A DNA stretch of 63,452 bases from Bradyrhizobium sp. (GCF_004799445.1 NZ_SSNA01000038.1:1-63452), one strand, 5' to 3'. Counted from the stretch's first letter, positions 45,034 to 54,147 are shown. Notes: generated by a model not told the origin, from the sequence alone. Program-made: numbers and translations.

Positions 45034-46260
45034 GTGCCCCGTATCGCCTATCTCGAGTCCATCAGAGGCCTTGCGGCGCTCCAGGTACTGCTACTGCACT
45101 TCTTTGCTGCCTTCGCGCCGGATCTGGTTTATGCGCTGCCGGCCGGCGCCGCCGTCGCAGGCGCCATTCATCTGTCGCCGCTATATTTCCTCTATGACGG
45201 CTACTCCGCGGTCTACATATTCTTTGCGCTCAGCGGATATGTCCTGACCCGCTCTTTCGAACGCAATCTGGTCAATCCACCTTCGCTAATCCTCGGCCGG
45301 GTGATCCGCCTCGGCTTGCCGGCGATGGCCGCGGTGCTGGTCGCCGCTTCTGTCATGCTGCTGTTCGGGAAGCCGAACGTGGCGGCCGGCGAACTCAGCG
45401 GATCCAGCTGGTTTGCCAGTCAATGGAGCACCGGCGTCTCGTTCTTCTCGGTCATCAGGGATGGCACCGCCAACGCCTTGTTCCTCGGGTATGCCGGCTT
45501 GCCCGGAGTCGCATTTCTTGCGCCATGGCAGCAGCCGATAGAGCAATCCTTTGTTGTGCCGCTGTGGACACTTAGCATCGAGTTCTACGGCTCGATCATC
45601 GTGCTGGCGCTGTGCTGGTGCGTGCGACGATCGCGTCTGTTGTGGTGGACGGTCGTGCTGCTCGGCGCGGCCTTCACGATCCGAAGTGCCTATATTTGTT
45701 TTATTGTCGGCCACCTCCTGGCGTCGTTCGAGCGCGCGGAAAGACCGGCGCCGGCCAGCAAGTTACTGCCAGTCTTCTCCGTTCTGTCGGGCGTTTTCAT
45801 CTGTGTCCTCGCGGAAGCGTGGCAACCGGAATGGCTGCGCGTTCTATGCGCCTATCCCACCTATCTGCTGTTCCCCGGTCAGTTTGCGCCGATGCAGCAG
45901 AAGACCCTGGGCGCAATCCTTGTTCTGATCGGGCTCATCGAACTGCAGGCCGCGCGCGATTTTCTGTCGCGGCCATGGCTGGTGGCCGGCTCCAGATTTT
46001 CGTTTCCGATCTACCTGATCCACTGGCCGATTCTTCTCGGGCCCGCAGCCGCCTTATTCCTGGCATTGAACGGCGTGATCGGCATCGAGTTGGCTCGCCT
46101 TGGCGCGATCGTCGCCGGGATCTGTTTCGCTTTCGCGGCCAGCACGTTTTTTCTTCCCATCGATCGTTATGCGCTTGAGCTGTCGCGGCGGTTGCGCAAG
46201 CGGATGTCGGCAGGCGCGGAGCAACCGCTGCGCGTCGTAGGCGCAATGGCAGCCGAATGA
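45034..46260 (+). CDS. Acyltransferase-3 family membrane protein (OafA-like)
   Basis: A 408-residue protein with about ten membrane segments. RIAYLESIRGLAALQVLLLHFFA at the N-terminus carries the conserved R and H of acyltransferase-3, and FVVPLWTLSIEFYGS and RFSFPIYLIHWPILLG are further family blocks. Such proteins acetylate or succinylate surface polysaccharides from the inner membrane. The GTG start has AAGGAG upstream. Its ATGA overlap with an SGNH hydrolase gene mirrors OafA proteins with a fused SGNH domain, so the two may act together. Confidence 0.9.
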   Translation: MPRIAYLESIRGLAALQVLLLHFFAAFAPDLVYALPAGAAVAGAIHLSPLYFLYDGYSAVYIFFALSGYVLTRSFERNLVNPPSLILGRVIRLGLPAMAAVLVAASVMLLFGKPNVAAGELSGSSWFASQWSTGVSFFSVIRDGTANALFLGYAGLPGVAFLAPWQQPIEQSFVVPLWTLSIEFYGSIIVLALCWCVRRSRLLWWTVVLLGAAFTIRSAYICFIVGHLLASFERAERPAPASKLLPVFSVLSGVFICVLAEAWQPEWLRVLCAYPTYLLFPGQFAPMQQKTLGAILVLIGLIELQAARDFLSRPWLVAGSRFSFPIYLIHWPILLGPAAALFLALNGVIGIELARLGAIVAGICFAFAASTFFLPIDRYALELSRRLRKRMSAGAEQPLRVVGAMAAE

Positions 46261-46916
46261 ACTCGACCCGTATCGCGCTGATCGGTTTTGTGGCGGCCTG
46301 CGCCTTGGCTGCATGGCCCAGGAAACCTGCCATACTGGACACCCACCGTCCGACGCGGCAGCTCATCATCGCCTCAACGCTGGCGCGGGTTGACGATGCG
46401 ATCGTCGTTCTCGGTGACAGCATCGTGGAGGCTTCGACCTTGCCGCGGTCAATGTGCGGGCATCCGATCGTGAACGCCGGAATAGGAGGTGCTTCGACCG
46501 AAAGCAATCTTGGCTCGCTTCTCACCCAGTCGCTCGGCGGCAAGCGCGCCGCCCTTGTCGTGGTTGCGCTTGGAACCAACGACGCGGCGATACCGAACAG
46601 CGTCGAGCGATACCGCTCGAACTACCGGACATTGCTCGGCACCATCGCAGCCTTAACGCCCCGCGCGGCGATATTGGCGATACCGCAACCCGAGGAAGGA
46701 TTTGAGGAAGCGAAGAAAGTCAGCGCCGCGCTGATCGACAGCTATAACGCGATCCTTCCTGAGCTCGCGAAAGAGGTTGGGGCATCGTTCGTTTCTCTGC
46801 CCGCCATGCCGGAACGTCATACGCTCGATGGCATCCATCTGAACATGGCCGGATATGAGGTCTGGGACAGAGCCATCTTGCGGGGGATTGAGTCCGCCGT
46901 CTGCAAATCTTCCTGA
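46257..46916 (+). CDS. SGNH/GDSL hydrolase, exported
   Basis: A 219-residue protein with an N-terminal signal or anchor (IALIGFVAACALAAW). DAIVVLGDSIVEAS near residue 45 is block I with the nucleophile serine, VVNAGIGGAST-like block II follows, VVALGTNDAA gives block III, and HTLDGIHLNMAGY near residue 197 holds the catalytic Asp and His. It probably transfers or removes acyl groups in the periplasm. It overlaps the acyltransferase gene by four bases, so the two are coupled and likely modify the same glycan. Confidence 0.88.
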   Translation: MNSTRIALIGFVAACALAAWPRKPAILDTHRPTRQLIIASTLARVDDAIVVLGDSIVEASTLPRSMCGHPIVNAGIGGASTESNLGSLLTQSLGGKRAALVVVALGTNDAAIPNSVERYRSNYRTLLGTIAALTPRAAILAIPQPEEGFEEAKKVSAALIDSYNAILPELAKEVGASFVSLPAMPERHTLDGIHLNMAGYEVWDRAILRGIESAVCKSS

Positions 46917-47031
46917 AACCAGCTCCTACCCGGTGCGCTTCGACGGCAGGAGCATATCGCATGTTTAGATCGCACGGTCCGTCACGTCGTGCGGGAGGTC
47001 CACAGCCGGGCGTGACGCCATCACTTGCGAA

Positions 47032-47562
47032 TCATTTCCCGCGGGAAAAACGCACAAATCCGTCTCGATTCGGCATTCGCACCTTGGGCAGTGTCTGTGC
47101 ATCGATCGTGTCGTTCTCAGCGATCACGCCGTTGAGCTGCAGGATGTAGGCGACCACCGCATAGACCTCGTCATCCCCAAGCGATTTGGATTCGTTCAGC
47201 GGCATGGCGCGTCGCACGTAGTCGAACAGGGTGGTGGCGTAGGGCCAGTAACTGCCGACGGTCTTGACCGCAGTTTGACCCGGTCCGAGCGATCCTTGCC
47301 CGCCGACCAGTTGATCGTTCGGCTTGCCCGCGCCTTTCTCGCCGTGACAGGCGAGGCATTTGGCGAGATAGACCTGCTCGCCCTGCTGCGGCGTGCCGCT
47401 GCCCGGCGGCAGGCCGGCGCCGTCGGGGCCGATGCTGATGTCCCAGGAGGCGACTTCCTCAGGGCTGGCGGCTTTGCCGAGATTGGGGCTTTCCGCCAGC
47501 GCGGCGCTGTGCGCGACGACGAGTACTGAGCAGGCCGCCAGCAGCGCGTTACGCGTAGACAT
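47032..47562 (-). CDS. Cytochrome c partner of the sulfite dehydrogenase
   Basis: A 176-residue periplasmic cytochrome. A signal peptide ends near AALA (residue 22); the haem motif CLACH is near residue 68 and the likely axial methionine is in RRAMPLNES near residue 118. The layout resembles SoxD- or SorB-type cytochromes that accept electrons from molybdenum sulfite dehydrogenase. It overlaps the end of the SoxC-like gene by 14 bases and is the last gene of the operon that begins at 51668. Confidence 0.88.
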   Translation of the reverse strand: MSTRNALLAACSVLVVAHSAALAESPNLGKAASPEEVASWDISIGPDGAGLPPGSGTPQQGEQVYLAKCLACHGEKGAGKPNDQLVGGQGSLGPGQTAVKTVGSYWPYATTLFDYVRRAMPLNESKSLGDDEVYAVVAYILQLNGVIAENDTIDAQTLPKVRMPNRDGFVRFSRGK

Positions 47563-48832
47563 GTCTTACCTCGCCGCCTTGTGCCACGCCCCAGCTGGCA
47601 ATCCCGTTGAAATGGTAGGCGGCCCTGGCGCCGCGATCGGCGATGAGCCTGGAGCGCGACGGCTGCACGTATCCGGTTTCGTCGGTCGCACGGCTCAGCA
47701 GCGTTGCCGGGCCGCCATCCCAACGCCAGGGCGAGCGGAACCGGGTCACCGCCATCGGCAGCACCGGCTCCTGCAGTGCCGCCAGCGCCCAGCTGGCGCC
47801 GCCGTCGGCGGAGACTTCGACCTTCGCGATCTTTCCATAGCCGGACCAGGCCAGACCCGTGATCTCGTACAGCCCGGGCGCTGCCATGGTCAGGCCGGGG
47901 GAGGGGCGCGTGATCACCGACTTGGCCTCCTGCGCGAAACAGAACTGCAGCGCTTTTCCATCGTTCTGCAGCATGGTGTATTTCGAGGTTTCATCCTTGG
48001 TCATCGTCGGAGCTTCGGTCAGCTTGATGCGCCGAAGCCATTTGACGTTGGCGTTGCCTTCATACCCCGGCAACAACAGCCGCATCGGGTAGCCGTTCGA
48101 CGGCCGCACCGGTTCGCCGTTCTGGTAAATCGCGACCATCGCGTCGCCCATCGCCTTGGCGAGCGGCACGCTGCGGCTCATGCCCGATGCGTCGGCGCCT
48201 TCGGCCAGGATCCACTGTGCGCGCGGGTCGACGCCGGCGTCATCCAGTAGCGTCGCCAGCCTCACGCCGGTCCATTCGGCGCAAGACAACAGGCCATGGA
48301 TAGGCTGGACGCCGAGCTGGGCCGGTTCCTTTTGATAGAGCAGGGCGCTGTTGCCGGCGCACTCGATGAAGGCGATGCGTGACTCCATCGGGTAGCGCAT
48401 CAGCGCGTCGAGCGTGAAGGTGAGCGGGCGCTTGACCAGACCGTGGATCAGGAGCCGGTGCGTCTCGGGATTGATGTCCGGAATGCCGCTGTGGTGGCGC
48501 TCGAAATGCAGTCCGTTCGGCGTCATCATGCCGTCGAGCAAATGATGCGGCGTGCGCGAGGCGCCGGTGCCGGTCGTCCCGGGCGCGCTGGCGAAGATCC
48601 GTCCGACCTTGCCGGCATATTTCGACGGCTGTCCGTAAGGCGCAAAGGGCGAGCCCGGTGTTTTCATCCACGGCTCGACCGGCAGCGCCTCCGCCGCGCG
48701 CGCATGGTCCGGCAGGACGGCGCTTCCGATCGCCGCCGCCGCCCCGCCAGTCAGAAAGAGGCGGCGGTCGAGAACTCCGTTTCCGGCCGCCTGTTCCGGC
48801 TCGCTCGGCATCGGCCGTGTTTTTTGACGCAT
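47549..48832 (-). CDS. soxC: SoxC-like molybdenum sulfite dehydrogenase
   Basis: A 427-residue sulfite oxidase-fold protein. A Tat motif, RRLFLTGGAAAA, lies at residues 23-34, so it is exported folded with its cofactor. The molybdenum-binding cysteine is Cys158 in FIECAGNSALL; PSNGYPMRLLLPGYEGNANVKW and the C-terminal dimerisation domain from about residue 310 are as in SoxC. It oxidises sulfite or, within a Sox complex, sulfane-linked sulfur. No other sox genes lie nearby, so a stand-alone role is likely. The ATG at 48832 opens the family N-terminus. Confidence 0.88.
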   Translation of the reverse strand: MRQKTRPMPSEPEQAAGNGVLDRRLFLTGGAAAAIGSAVLPDHARAAEALPVEPWMKTPGSPFAPYGQPSKYAGKVGRIFASAPGTTGTGASRTPHHLLDGMMTPNGLHFERHHSGIPDINPETHRLLIHGLVKRPLTFTLDALMRYPMESRIAFIECAGNSALLYQKEPAQLGVQPIHGLLSCAEWTGVRLATLLDDAGVDPRAQWILAEGADASGMSRSVPLAKAMGDAMVAIYQNGEPVRPSNGYPMRLLLPGYEGNANVKWLRRIKLTEAPTMTKDETSKYTMLQNDGKALQFCFAQEAKSVITRPSPGLTMAAPGLYEITGLAWSGYGKIAKVEVSADGGASWALAALQEPVLPMAVTRFRSPWRWDGGPATLLSRATDETGYVQPSRSRLIADRGARAAYHFNGIASWGVAQGGEVRHVYA

Positions 48833-48867
48833 CGTTTCCTCCGAAATCGGAAAAAGGGTGAATGCCG

Positions 48868-49590
48868 CTAGTCCGGCTCCAGTCGTGCGCGTATGGCGTC
48901 GGCGATGGCATCGGGCGGCAGACCGGGCGGCAGGAAGCCGAGATACCGCCCGTCCTTGCCGACCAGATAGATGAATCCGCTGTGGTCGACCGAATAGTCG
49001 CCCGCCGTGGCAATGCTGTTTTTGGCGAAGAACGTCCTGTAGGCGATCGCGGTTTTCCGGATCTCGGCAGGCGAACCGGTCAAGCCGATCAGTCGCGGGT
49101 GAAACGCCGAAACGAAACCGGCCAGCCGCGCCGGCGTGTCGCGCTCCGGATCGACGGTGATGAACAAGGGCTGCACCGCCTTGGCCGCGGCGCCAAGCTG
49201 GTCGAGCGCGAGCGAGATCGATTGCAGCTCGGTCGGGCACACGTCCGGGCAAGAGGTGTAGCCGAAATAGAGCACGACGAGCTTGCCGCGAAAATCCGTG
49301 TCGGTGCGGCGATGGCCTGCCTGATCGGTGAGTTCGAACGGACCGCCGACCGGCACGCGGCCGGACAGCAGGCCCTCGATCAATTCTGTGGCCGAGGGCT
49401 CGGCCGCTTCGTTCGCGGCAACGGGCGCGGAGAAAACAGCGCAGGCCAGCGCCAGCCAGATGCGCCATACGCCTGGGCACCGCACCACACCAACGCCGGA
49501 ACGCGCTTCTCCACCGGACAACGCCACTTTTTCCGCTCCCGGAAAGAGGAGCCTTCCCGCGGGAACCGCGAGAAGGCGTGTTGGTTGCAT
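48868..49590 (-). CDS. SCO family copper chaperone
   Basis: A 240-residue thioredoxin-fold protein. GKLVVLYFGYTSCPDVCPT holds the copper-binding Cys114 and Cys118, and His203 in SVDHSGFIYLV completes the site. A hydrophobic segment at about residues 41-58 is a signal or anchor; a GTG at 49485 may be the true start. SCO proteins insert copper into the CuA site of oxidases, but here the gene sits 17 bases after a PQQ dehydrogenase with a cupredoxin domain, which may be its client. It is the second gene of the operon. Confidence 0.9.
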   Translation of the reverse strand: MQPTRLLAVPAGRLLFPGAEKVALSGGEARSGVGVVRCPGVWRIWLALACAVFSAPVAANEAAEPSATELIEGLLSGRVPVGGPFELTDQAGHRRTDTDFRGKLVVLYFGYTSCPDVCPTELQSISLALDQLGAAAKAVQPLFITVDPERDTPARLAGFVSAFHPRLIGLTGSPAEIRKTAIAYRTFFAKNSIATAGDYSVDHSGFIYLVGKDGRYLGFLPPGLPPDAIADAIRARLEPD

Positions 49591-49607
49591 TCAGCCTCAG
49601 TGGGCGA

Positions 49608-51668
49608 TCACTCTACAATCACTTGCCCATACATCCACGGATGCGGCGTGCAGACGTAGTAGTAGACGCCCGGCTTGTCGAACTTCACGGTTTTCGTCTC
49701 GCCCTTGGCCAGTGCGCCCGTGCTCCAGCCTTGCTGCTGCAATCCGCTCGCGTCGTGCGGAATGTCGCCGACATTGGTGAAGCTCACCGTCGTGCCGCTC
49801 TTGATCCGGGTGCGGGCCGGAGAAAAGCTGTACTCGGTATTGTTGGCGCCGATCTTGATCGCATCGCCGCCTGCGGCGATCGGTCCGGTCGGGCCGGCCA
49901 CCGTCTGCGGCGCGGGCGGTGGCCACAGCGGGCCGAGCTGACCCTTGAGCGAAAAGGTCCAGACGGCATCGCCGGAGGCACTGCCCTGCAGCTGATTGCC
50001 GCCGGTCGCGATCGCGATGAACTCCTCGCCATCCACCTCGTAGACGACAGGCGGAGCGTCCGCGCCAAATCCGGTCTGGAAGCGGAACAGTTCCTGGCCG
50101 GTCTTGGCATCGAGCGCGAGGAAATTGCCATCCGGTTCGCCGCGCAGCACCAGCCCGCCCGCCGTAACGGTCGAGCCGCCGCCGCCGCCGATGCGGTGGG
50201 GCGTCTTGTGCTGCCAGGCGATCTTGTTGGTCTTGGCGTCGATGGCGGTGAACGTGCCGCTCAGAGTTGAGCCGATCGGCGCTGTCTGTCCACCGCCGGT
50301 GTAGCGCCGCCCATTCGTGTAATTGCTGCCATTGCGCACGTACGCGCTGCTGCGCACCGTGCCGGGTACGTAGAAATAGCCGGTATCCGGACTGTACGGC
50401 ATCGGCGACCAGTTGGTGCCGCCGTTACCGGAAGGCTGAATCAGAACCGGGGATTCCCAGAATGGGGTGTAGATGCACCCTGCCTCTTCGTAGCCCGGAA
50501 GCTTCTCCGCGCACTGCGGCACGGTCGCATCGCCGACCGGAATCGGCTGCGTCGCCGCCGTTTTCTGCCGCGGGTCCTGCGGCACCGGCTTCTCCTCGAT
50601 GCCGACCAGCGGTTTTCCATTGGTACGGTCGAGGATATAGACCCAGCCCGTGCGACCGGCCTCGGCGATCCCCTTCCGCGGTTCGCCGTTGATCACGGTG
50701 TCGAACAGGACAACCGGGCTCGCTGCATCGTAGTCCCAGATGTCGTGGTGCACCTGCTGGAAGTGCCAGGCGTATTCCCCGGTCTTGGCCTTCAGGGCCA
50801 CGATGGACGCGCAGAACAGGTTGTCACCTTCACGCATCGAGCCGTCGTAATCCGGCCCGCAATTGCCGACCGCGAAGTAGACGAGGCCGAGCTCAGGGTC
50901 GAGCGCCGGCGTATTCCAGATCGGGGCGCCACCGCGCATCGAATGGTCGGTGCCAGGCGGCCAGGTCTCGCTGCCTTTCTCGCCAGGACCCGGCAGCGTA
51001 AACCAGCGCCACGTGATCTCGCCGGTCTTGGCGTTGAGCGCGGTCAATCGGCCGCGGACGCCAAACTCGCCGCCCGTCATCCCGGTGTAGATCATGCCGT
51101 CATAATAAAGCGGCGCGCTGGTGATGCCGTAGCCGTTCTGCCACTTTTCGATCGGCGTCTTCCAGGCGACCTTGCCGGTCTTCATGTCTAGCGCGACGAC
51201 GTTGGCGTCGAGCTGGCCGAGGTAGATTTGTCCTTCTCCCATCGCAAGACCGCGATTGACCCAGCCGCAGCAGATCGTCGAGATGGTCTGATCGATGCCG
51301 GACCAGTATTCCCAGATCATCTCGCCGGTCTTGGCGTTGAGCGCGAACACGTCATCGTTGCCGGTGACGACATACATAATGCCGTCCTTCACGAGCGGAG
51401 ACGCCTCGAGGGAATATTTGCCGCCGAGGCCCGAGCCTTTCAGGCGCGTCATCCACGCCCCCTTGAGCTTCCCGACATTCGTGGTGTCGATCTGCTTCAG
51501 CGTGGAATAGCGATTATTGGTGAGATTGCCGCCGTTCGTCACCCAGTCCTTGCCGACCGGGCTTCGAAGCAATTTGTCGATCTCGGCATCAGCGGCCCAG
51601 GCGGGCGCGACGATCAACAGGCCGAAAACAAGCAATGTGGAAAGCGTCCACCATCCCCGACGAGGCAT
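49608..51668 (-). CDS. PQQ-dependent dehydrogenase with C-terminal cupredoxin domain
   Basis: A 686-residue periplasmic protein. The signal peptide is residues 1-25. The eight-bladed PQQ propeller covers about 30-590, with the vicinal disulfide Cys133-Cys134 and the active-site WDYD at 311-314; Asp312 plus Asp314 is the pattern associated with lanthanide-using enzymes. A small domain from about residue 600 has type 1 copper ligands His638, Cys673, His676 and Met679. It oxidises an alcohol or aldehyde and may pass electrons to its own copper site. It is the first gene of an operon with SCO, soxC and cytochrome c. Confidence 0.92.
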   Translation of the reverse strand: MPRRGWWTLSTLLVFGLLIVAPAWAADAEIDKLLRSPVGKDWVTNGGNLTNNRYSTLKQIDTTNVGKLKGAWMTRLKGSGLGGKYSLEASPLVKDGIMYVVTGNDDVFALNAKTGEMIWEYWSGIDQTISTICCGWVNRGLAMGEGQIYLGQLDANVVALDMKTGKVAWKTPIEKWQNGYGITSAPLYYDGMIYTGMTGGEFGVRGRLTALNAKTGEITWRWFTLPGPGEKGSETWPPGTDHSMRGGAPIWNTPALDPELGLVYFAVGNCGPDYDGSMREGDNLFCASIVALKAKTGEYAWHFQQVHHDIWDYDAASPVVLFDTVINGEPRKGIAEAGRTGWVYILDRTNGKPLVGIEEKPVPQDPRQKTAATQPIPVGDATVPQCAEKLPGYEEAGCIYTPFWESPVLIQPSGNGGTNWSPMPYSPDTGYFYVPGTVRSSAYVRNGSNYTNGRRYTGGGQTAPIGSTLSGTFTAIDAKTNKIAWQHKTPHRIGGGGGSTVTAGGLVLRGEPDGNFLALDAKTGQELFRFQTGFGADAPPVVYEVDGEEFIAIATGGNQLQGSASGDAVWTFSLKGQLGPLWPPPAPQTVAGPTGPIAAGGDAIKIGANNTEYSFSPARTRIKSGTTVSFTNVGDIPHDASGLQQQGWSTGALAKGETKTVKFDKPGVYYYVCTPHPWMYGQVIVE

Positions 51669-51865
51669 TATCGACTCCCCTTATTTTTGGTGCTGGCGTT
51701 CGGCCAGTCAATTTCAGGCTACAGCCGCGCTTCGGATTTAGCTAGGCCGTTTGCGGGAGTCTGAATTGCAGAAGTTTCGTTCAGGGTTTCGCTCAGGGAG
51801 TGCCGCCGATGGCTGCTGCACCGCAAGGGCGAGAACCGATTTCGTCCTTGCCGGGCTTCGCGCGG

Positions 51866-52750
51866 TTAGGTCGCCAGACTGCCGCGCTCGCAGCCGTCCG
51901 CCTCGACCGGATCGGCCGAGCGACGCCATGGCCTGGCGATGAAGTCGCGAACGCTGGCGAGGATCTTGCCGTCATCGAGATCGCCGTGGCCGCCAAGGGG
52001 AAAGCGGACGAAACATTTGGGCGACTTGATGAGGCTGTAGAGACGTTGCCCGAACGAGATCGGGACCGTATCGTCCCTGTCGCCATGGAACACCAGCACC
52101 GGAGCGGTCACCTTGCCGATGTCCCAATCCGAATGGAATTGATCCTTGAGCAGCCACCGCACCGGCAGCAGCGGGTAATTCATGGCCGCGACGTCGGCAA
52201 TCGAAGTGTACGGGGCTTCCAGCACCAGCGCCTTGATTTTCCGCTCGGCCGCAAGCCAGACGGCGACACCGGTGCCAAGCGAATGCCCCCATAGCACGAT
52301 ACGGTCCGGCGCGATCTGGTGATCGGCTGCGAAGGCGTAAGCCGCGGTGGCGTCGAGATGCATGCCGTCTTCGGACGGGCTTCCGGTCGATCCCTCGTAG
52401 CCCCTGTAGGAAACCGCAAGCAGCCCGCTGCCGTCGGCCACCAGGCGCCGGTCCCGGCCGACGCGCCAGTTCAGCGTGTCGCCGTTGCCGTGGAAATAGA
52501 TGAAGAGTGGCTTGTCGGACTTGGGCGCCACATACCACGCGATCAGACGCTCGCCGTCGGATGTCTGAAACGCGACCTCCTGCGCCTCGGGAAAGCCCGC
52601 ATCGGCGGCGGTCACGTGATCCGCGAGCTTCGGAAACACCAGCGTCCGCTGCATCACGTACATTCCCGTGCACACCGCAACGTAACCCAACAGCACGGCG
52701 ACGCCGGTCCATTTGGTCAATTTCCAGGTGAGGCGCAAAACGGTACGCAT
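51866..52750 (-). CDS. Membrane-anchored alpha/beta hydrolase (ABHD13/17-like)
   Basis: A 294-residue hydrolase with an N-terminal membrane helix (WTGVAVLLGYVAVCTGMYVM, about residues 14-33). FIYFHGNGDTLNW, LLAVSYRGYEGSTG and the nucleophile elbow VLWGHSLGTGVAVWLA (serine near residue 157) are followed by VFHGDRDDTVP (acid) and LGGHGDLDD (histidine). Relatives include serine esterases and BAAT-like proteins. The substrate is unknown. It is transcribed in the same direction as the PQQ operon but ends 197 bases before it. Confidence 0.87.
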   Translation of the reverse strand: MRTVLRLTWKLTKWTGVAVLLGYVAVCTGMYVMQRTLVFPKLADHVTAADAGFPEAQEVAFQTSDGERLIAWYVAPKSDKPLFIYFHGNGDTLNWRVGRDRRLVADGSGLLAVSYRGYEGSTGSPSEDGMHLDATAAYAFAADHQIAPDRIVLWGHSLGTGVAVWLAAERKIKALVLEAPYTSIADVAAMNYPLLPVRWLLKDQFHSDWDIGKVTAPVLVFHGDRDDTVPISFGQRLYSLIKSPKCFVRFPLGGHGDLDDGKILASVRDFIARPWRRSADPVEADGCERGSLAT

Positions 52751-52847
52751 GGAATCCCCTCCAGCCTACCAAGGTAGATAATTGTGGACGGTTCGGGAAC
52801 AAGGCCCTAGCCGCGGCAAATTGCCGTGCTTTCCGCCGGTAGAATCG

Positions 52848-52861
52848 TTGACCTTTGTCAA
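52848..52861. promoter_or_regulatory. Possible FixK/FNR-like box
   Basis: TTGAC-CTTT-GTCAA is a perfect palindrome of the FNR/CRP class with C/G at the fifth position. Its centre is 79 bases before the OpgC-like ATG. It could also serve the divergent hydrolase gene. Weaker evidence than the boxes at 27173 and 39764. Confidence 0.4.
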
Positions 52862-52932
52862 GGCGCGCGGCCGGCTCTTGCCCGATCAAAGGTTGGACGT
52901 GCCCGGCCGCCAGCGGGCGATAGGGGAACGGG

Positions 52933-54147
52933 ATGGAAATGCCGGTGCCCGGGGTCAAGCTCAATCCAGTCGAGATACCGCGCGACTTCCGGCTCGATCT
53001 TTACCGGGGGTATGCGCTCTGGCTTATTTTCCTCGCCCACGTTCCCGGCACCTTTTTCAACAGGATCACGCCCTGGAATTACGGCTTCAGCGATCCGGCC
53101 GAGATCTTCATCTTCGTCTCCGGCTACGCCAACGCCTATGTCTATGGGCGCGTGATGGAGCAGCGCGGCTTCGTGGTGGGCGGTGCGCAGGTCGTGCGGC
53201 GGGCCTTCGAGGCCTACGTCGCCCAGATATTCCTGTTCGTGATCCTCATCGGCGAGGTGTTCTGGCTGTCGCACGGTTCGCATGCGCTCGACGATGCGAT
53301 GAACATCCGCATTCTCCACGAGCGGCCCGACGAAAGCATTGTTGCGCTGCTGCAGCTGAAGTTCATGCCGGTGAACATGAATGTGCTGCCGCTCTATGTC
53401 GTGGTGCTCGCGGTCTCACCGGCGGTGCTTTGGCTGTTGCGAAAAATGCCCGCGCTGGCGCTGGCGCTGGCCGCCACCGTTTATGCCGTTGCCAACCTGT
53501 TCGGACTCAACTTCCCGTCCTTCCCGCGCGGATACTGGTACTTCAATCCGCTGGCGTGGCAGTTCCTGTTCGTGCTGGGGGCCTGGTGCGGCCTGGGCGC
53601 GGCCGATTGGGTGTGGTCGCTGGTGCGATCGCGGCTGGTGCTGATTCTGGCAGCCGTCTATGCGGTGTCGGTCTTCGTGATGTTTCTCGGCTGGGATCGC
53701 CTGAACCTTGGTGCCCTCATTCCGGAATCGAGCCTTTACGCGTTCGGCAAGACCAATCTCGGCGTTCTGCGCCTGCTGCACTTCCTGGCGCTCGCGATCG
53801 TCGCCGATTGGCTGATTCCGCGGCACTGGCCGCCGCTGAGCTGGCGGGTCCTGCGGCCGCTCATTCTATGCGGGCAGCATTCGCTGGAGGTCTTCTGCCT
53901 GGGGGTGACGCTGGCCTTCGCCGGGCAGGTCGCTTTGGTCGAAGCGCCGGGCAGCACCATCATTCGCCTCCTGGTCGCGGTGGCCGGCATCGCGGTGATG
54001 GTCGCCGTCAGTGCGCTGTTGAGCTGGTACAACTCCACGCGCGTGTCGTTCCGGATCGTGGCCGATGCGGCCGGCGCGAAGGCCGACGTCGTCGAGCCTC
54101 CGGCGGTGGGACCCGCGCTGCAAAGCGTCGGCTCGGGCCCGAGCTGA
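52933..54147 (+). CDS. OpgC-family membrane protein
   Basis: A 404-residue protein with about ten membrane segments. The N-terminal RDFRLDLYRGYALWLIFLAHV and FSDPAEIFIFVSGYANAYVYG are hallmarks of the OpgC domain; PSFPRGYWYFNPLAWQFLFVLGAW and QHSLEVFCLGV follow. In related bacteria OpgC succinylates periplasmic glucans and acts in osmoadaptation and host interaction. The C-terminus has a short charged tail. It is a single gene; a possible FNR-type box lies upstream. Confidence 0.88.
   Translation: MEMPVPGVKLNPVEIPRDFRLDLYRGYALWLIFLAHVPGTFFNRITPWNYGFSDPAEIFIFVSGYANAYVYGRVMEQRGFVVGGAQVVRRAFEAYVAQIFLFVILIGEVFWLSHGSHALDDAMNIRILHERPDESIVALLQLKFMPVNMNVLPLYVVVLAVSPAVLWLLRKMPALALALAATVYAVANLFGLNFPSFPRGYWYFNPLAWQFLFVLGAWCGLGAADWVWSLVRSRLVLILAAVYAVSVFVMFLGWDRLNLGALIPESSLYAFGKTNLGVLRLLHFLALAIVADWLIPRHWPPLSWRVLRPLILCGQHSLEVFCLGVTLAFAGQVALVEAPGSTIIRLLVAVAGIAVMVAVSALLSWYNSTRVSFRIVADAAGAKADVVEPPAVGPALQSVGSGPS

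Noticed and set aside
48833..49480. N-terminal extension of the SoxC-like reading frame
   Set aside because: The extension is an alternate frame of the SCO gene; the Tat signal starting at 48832 marks the true start.
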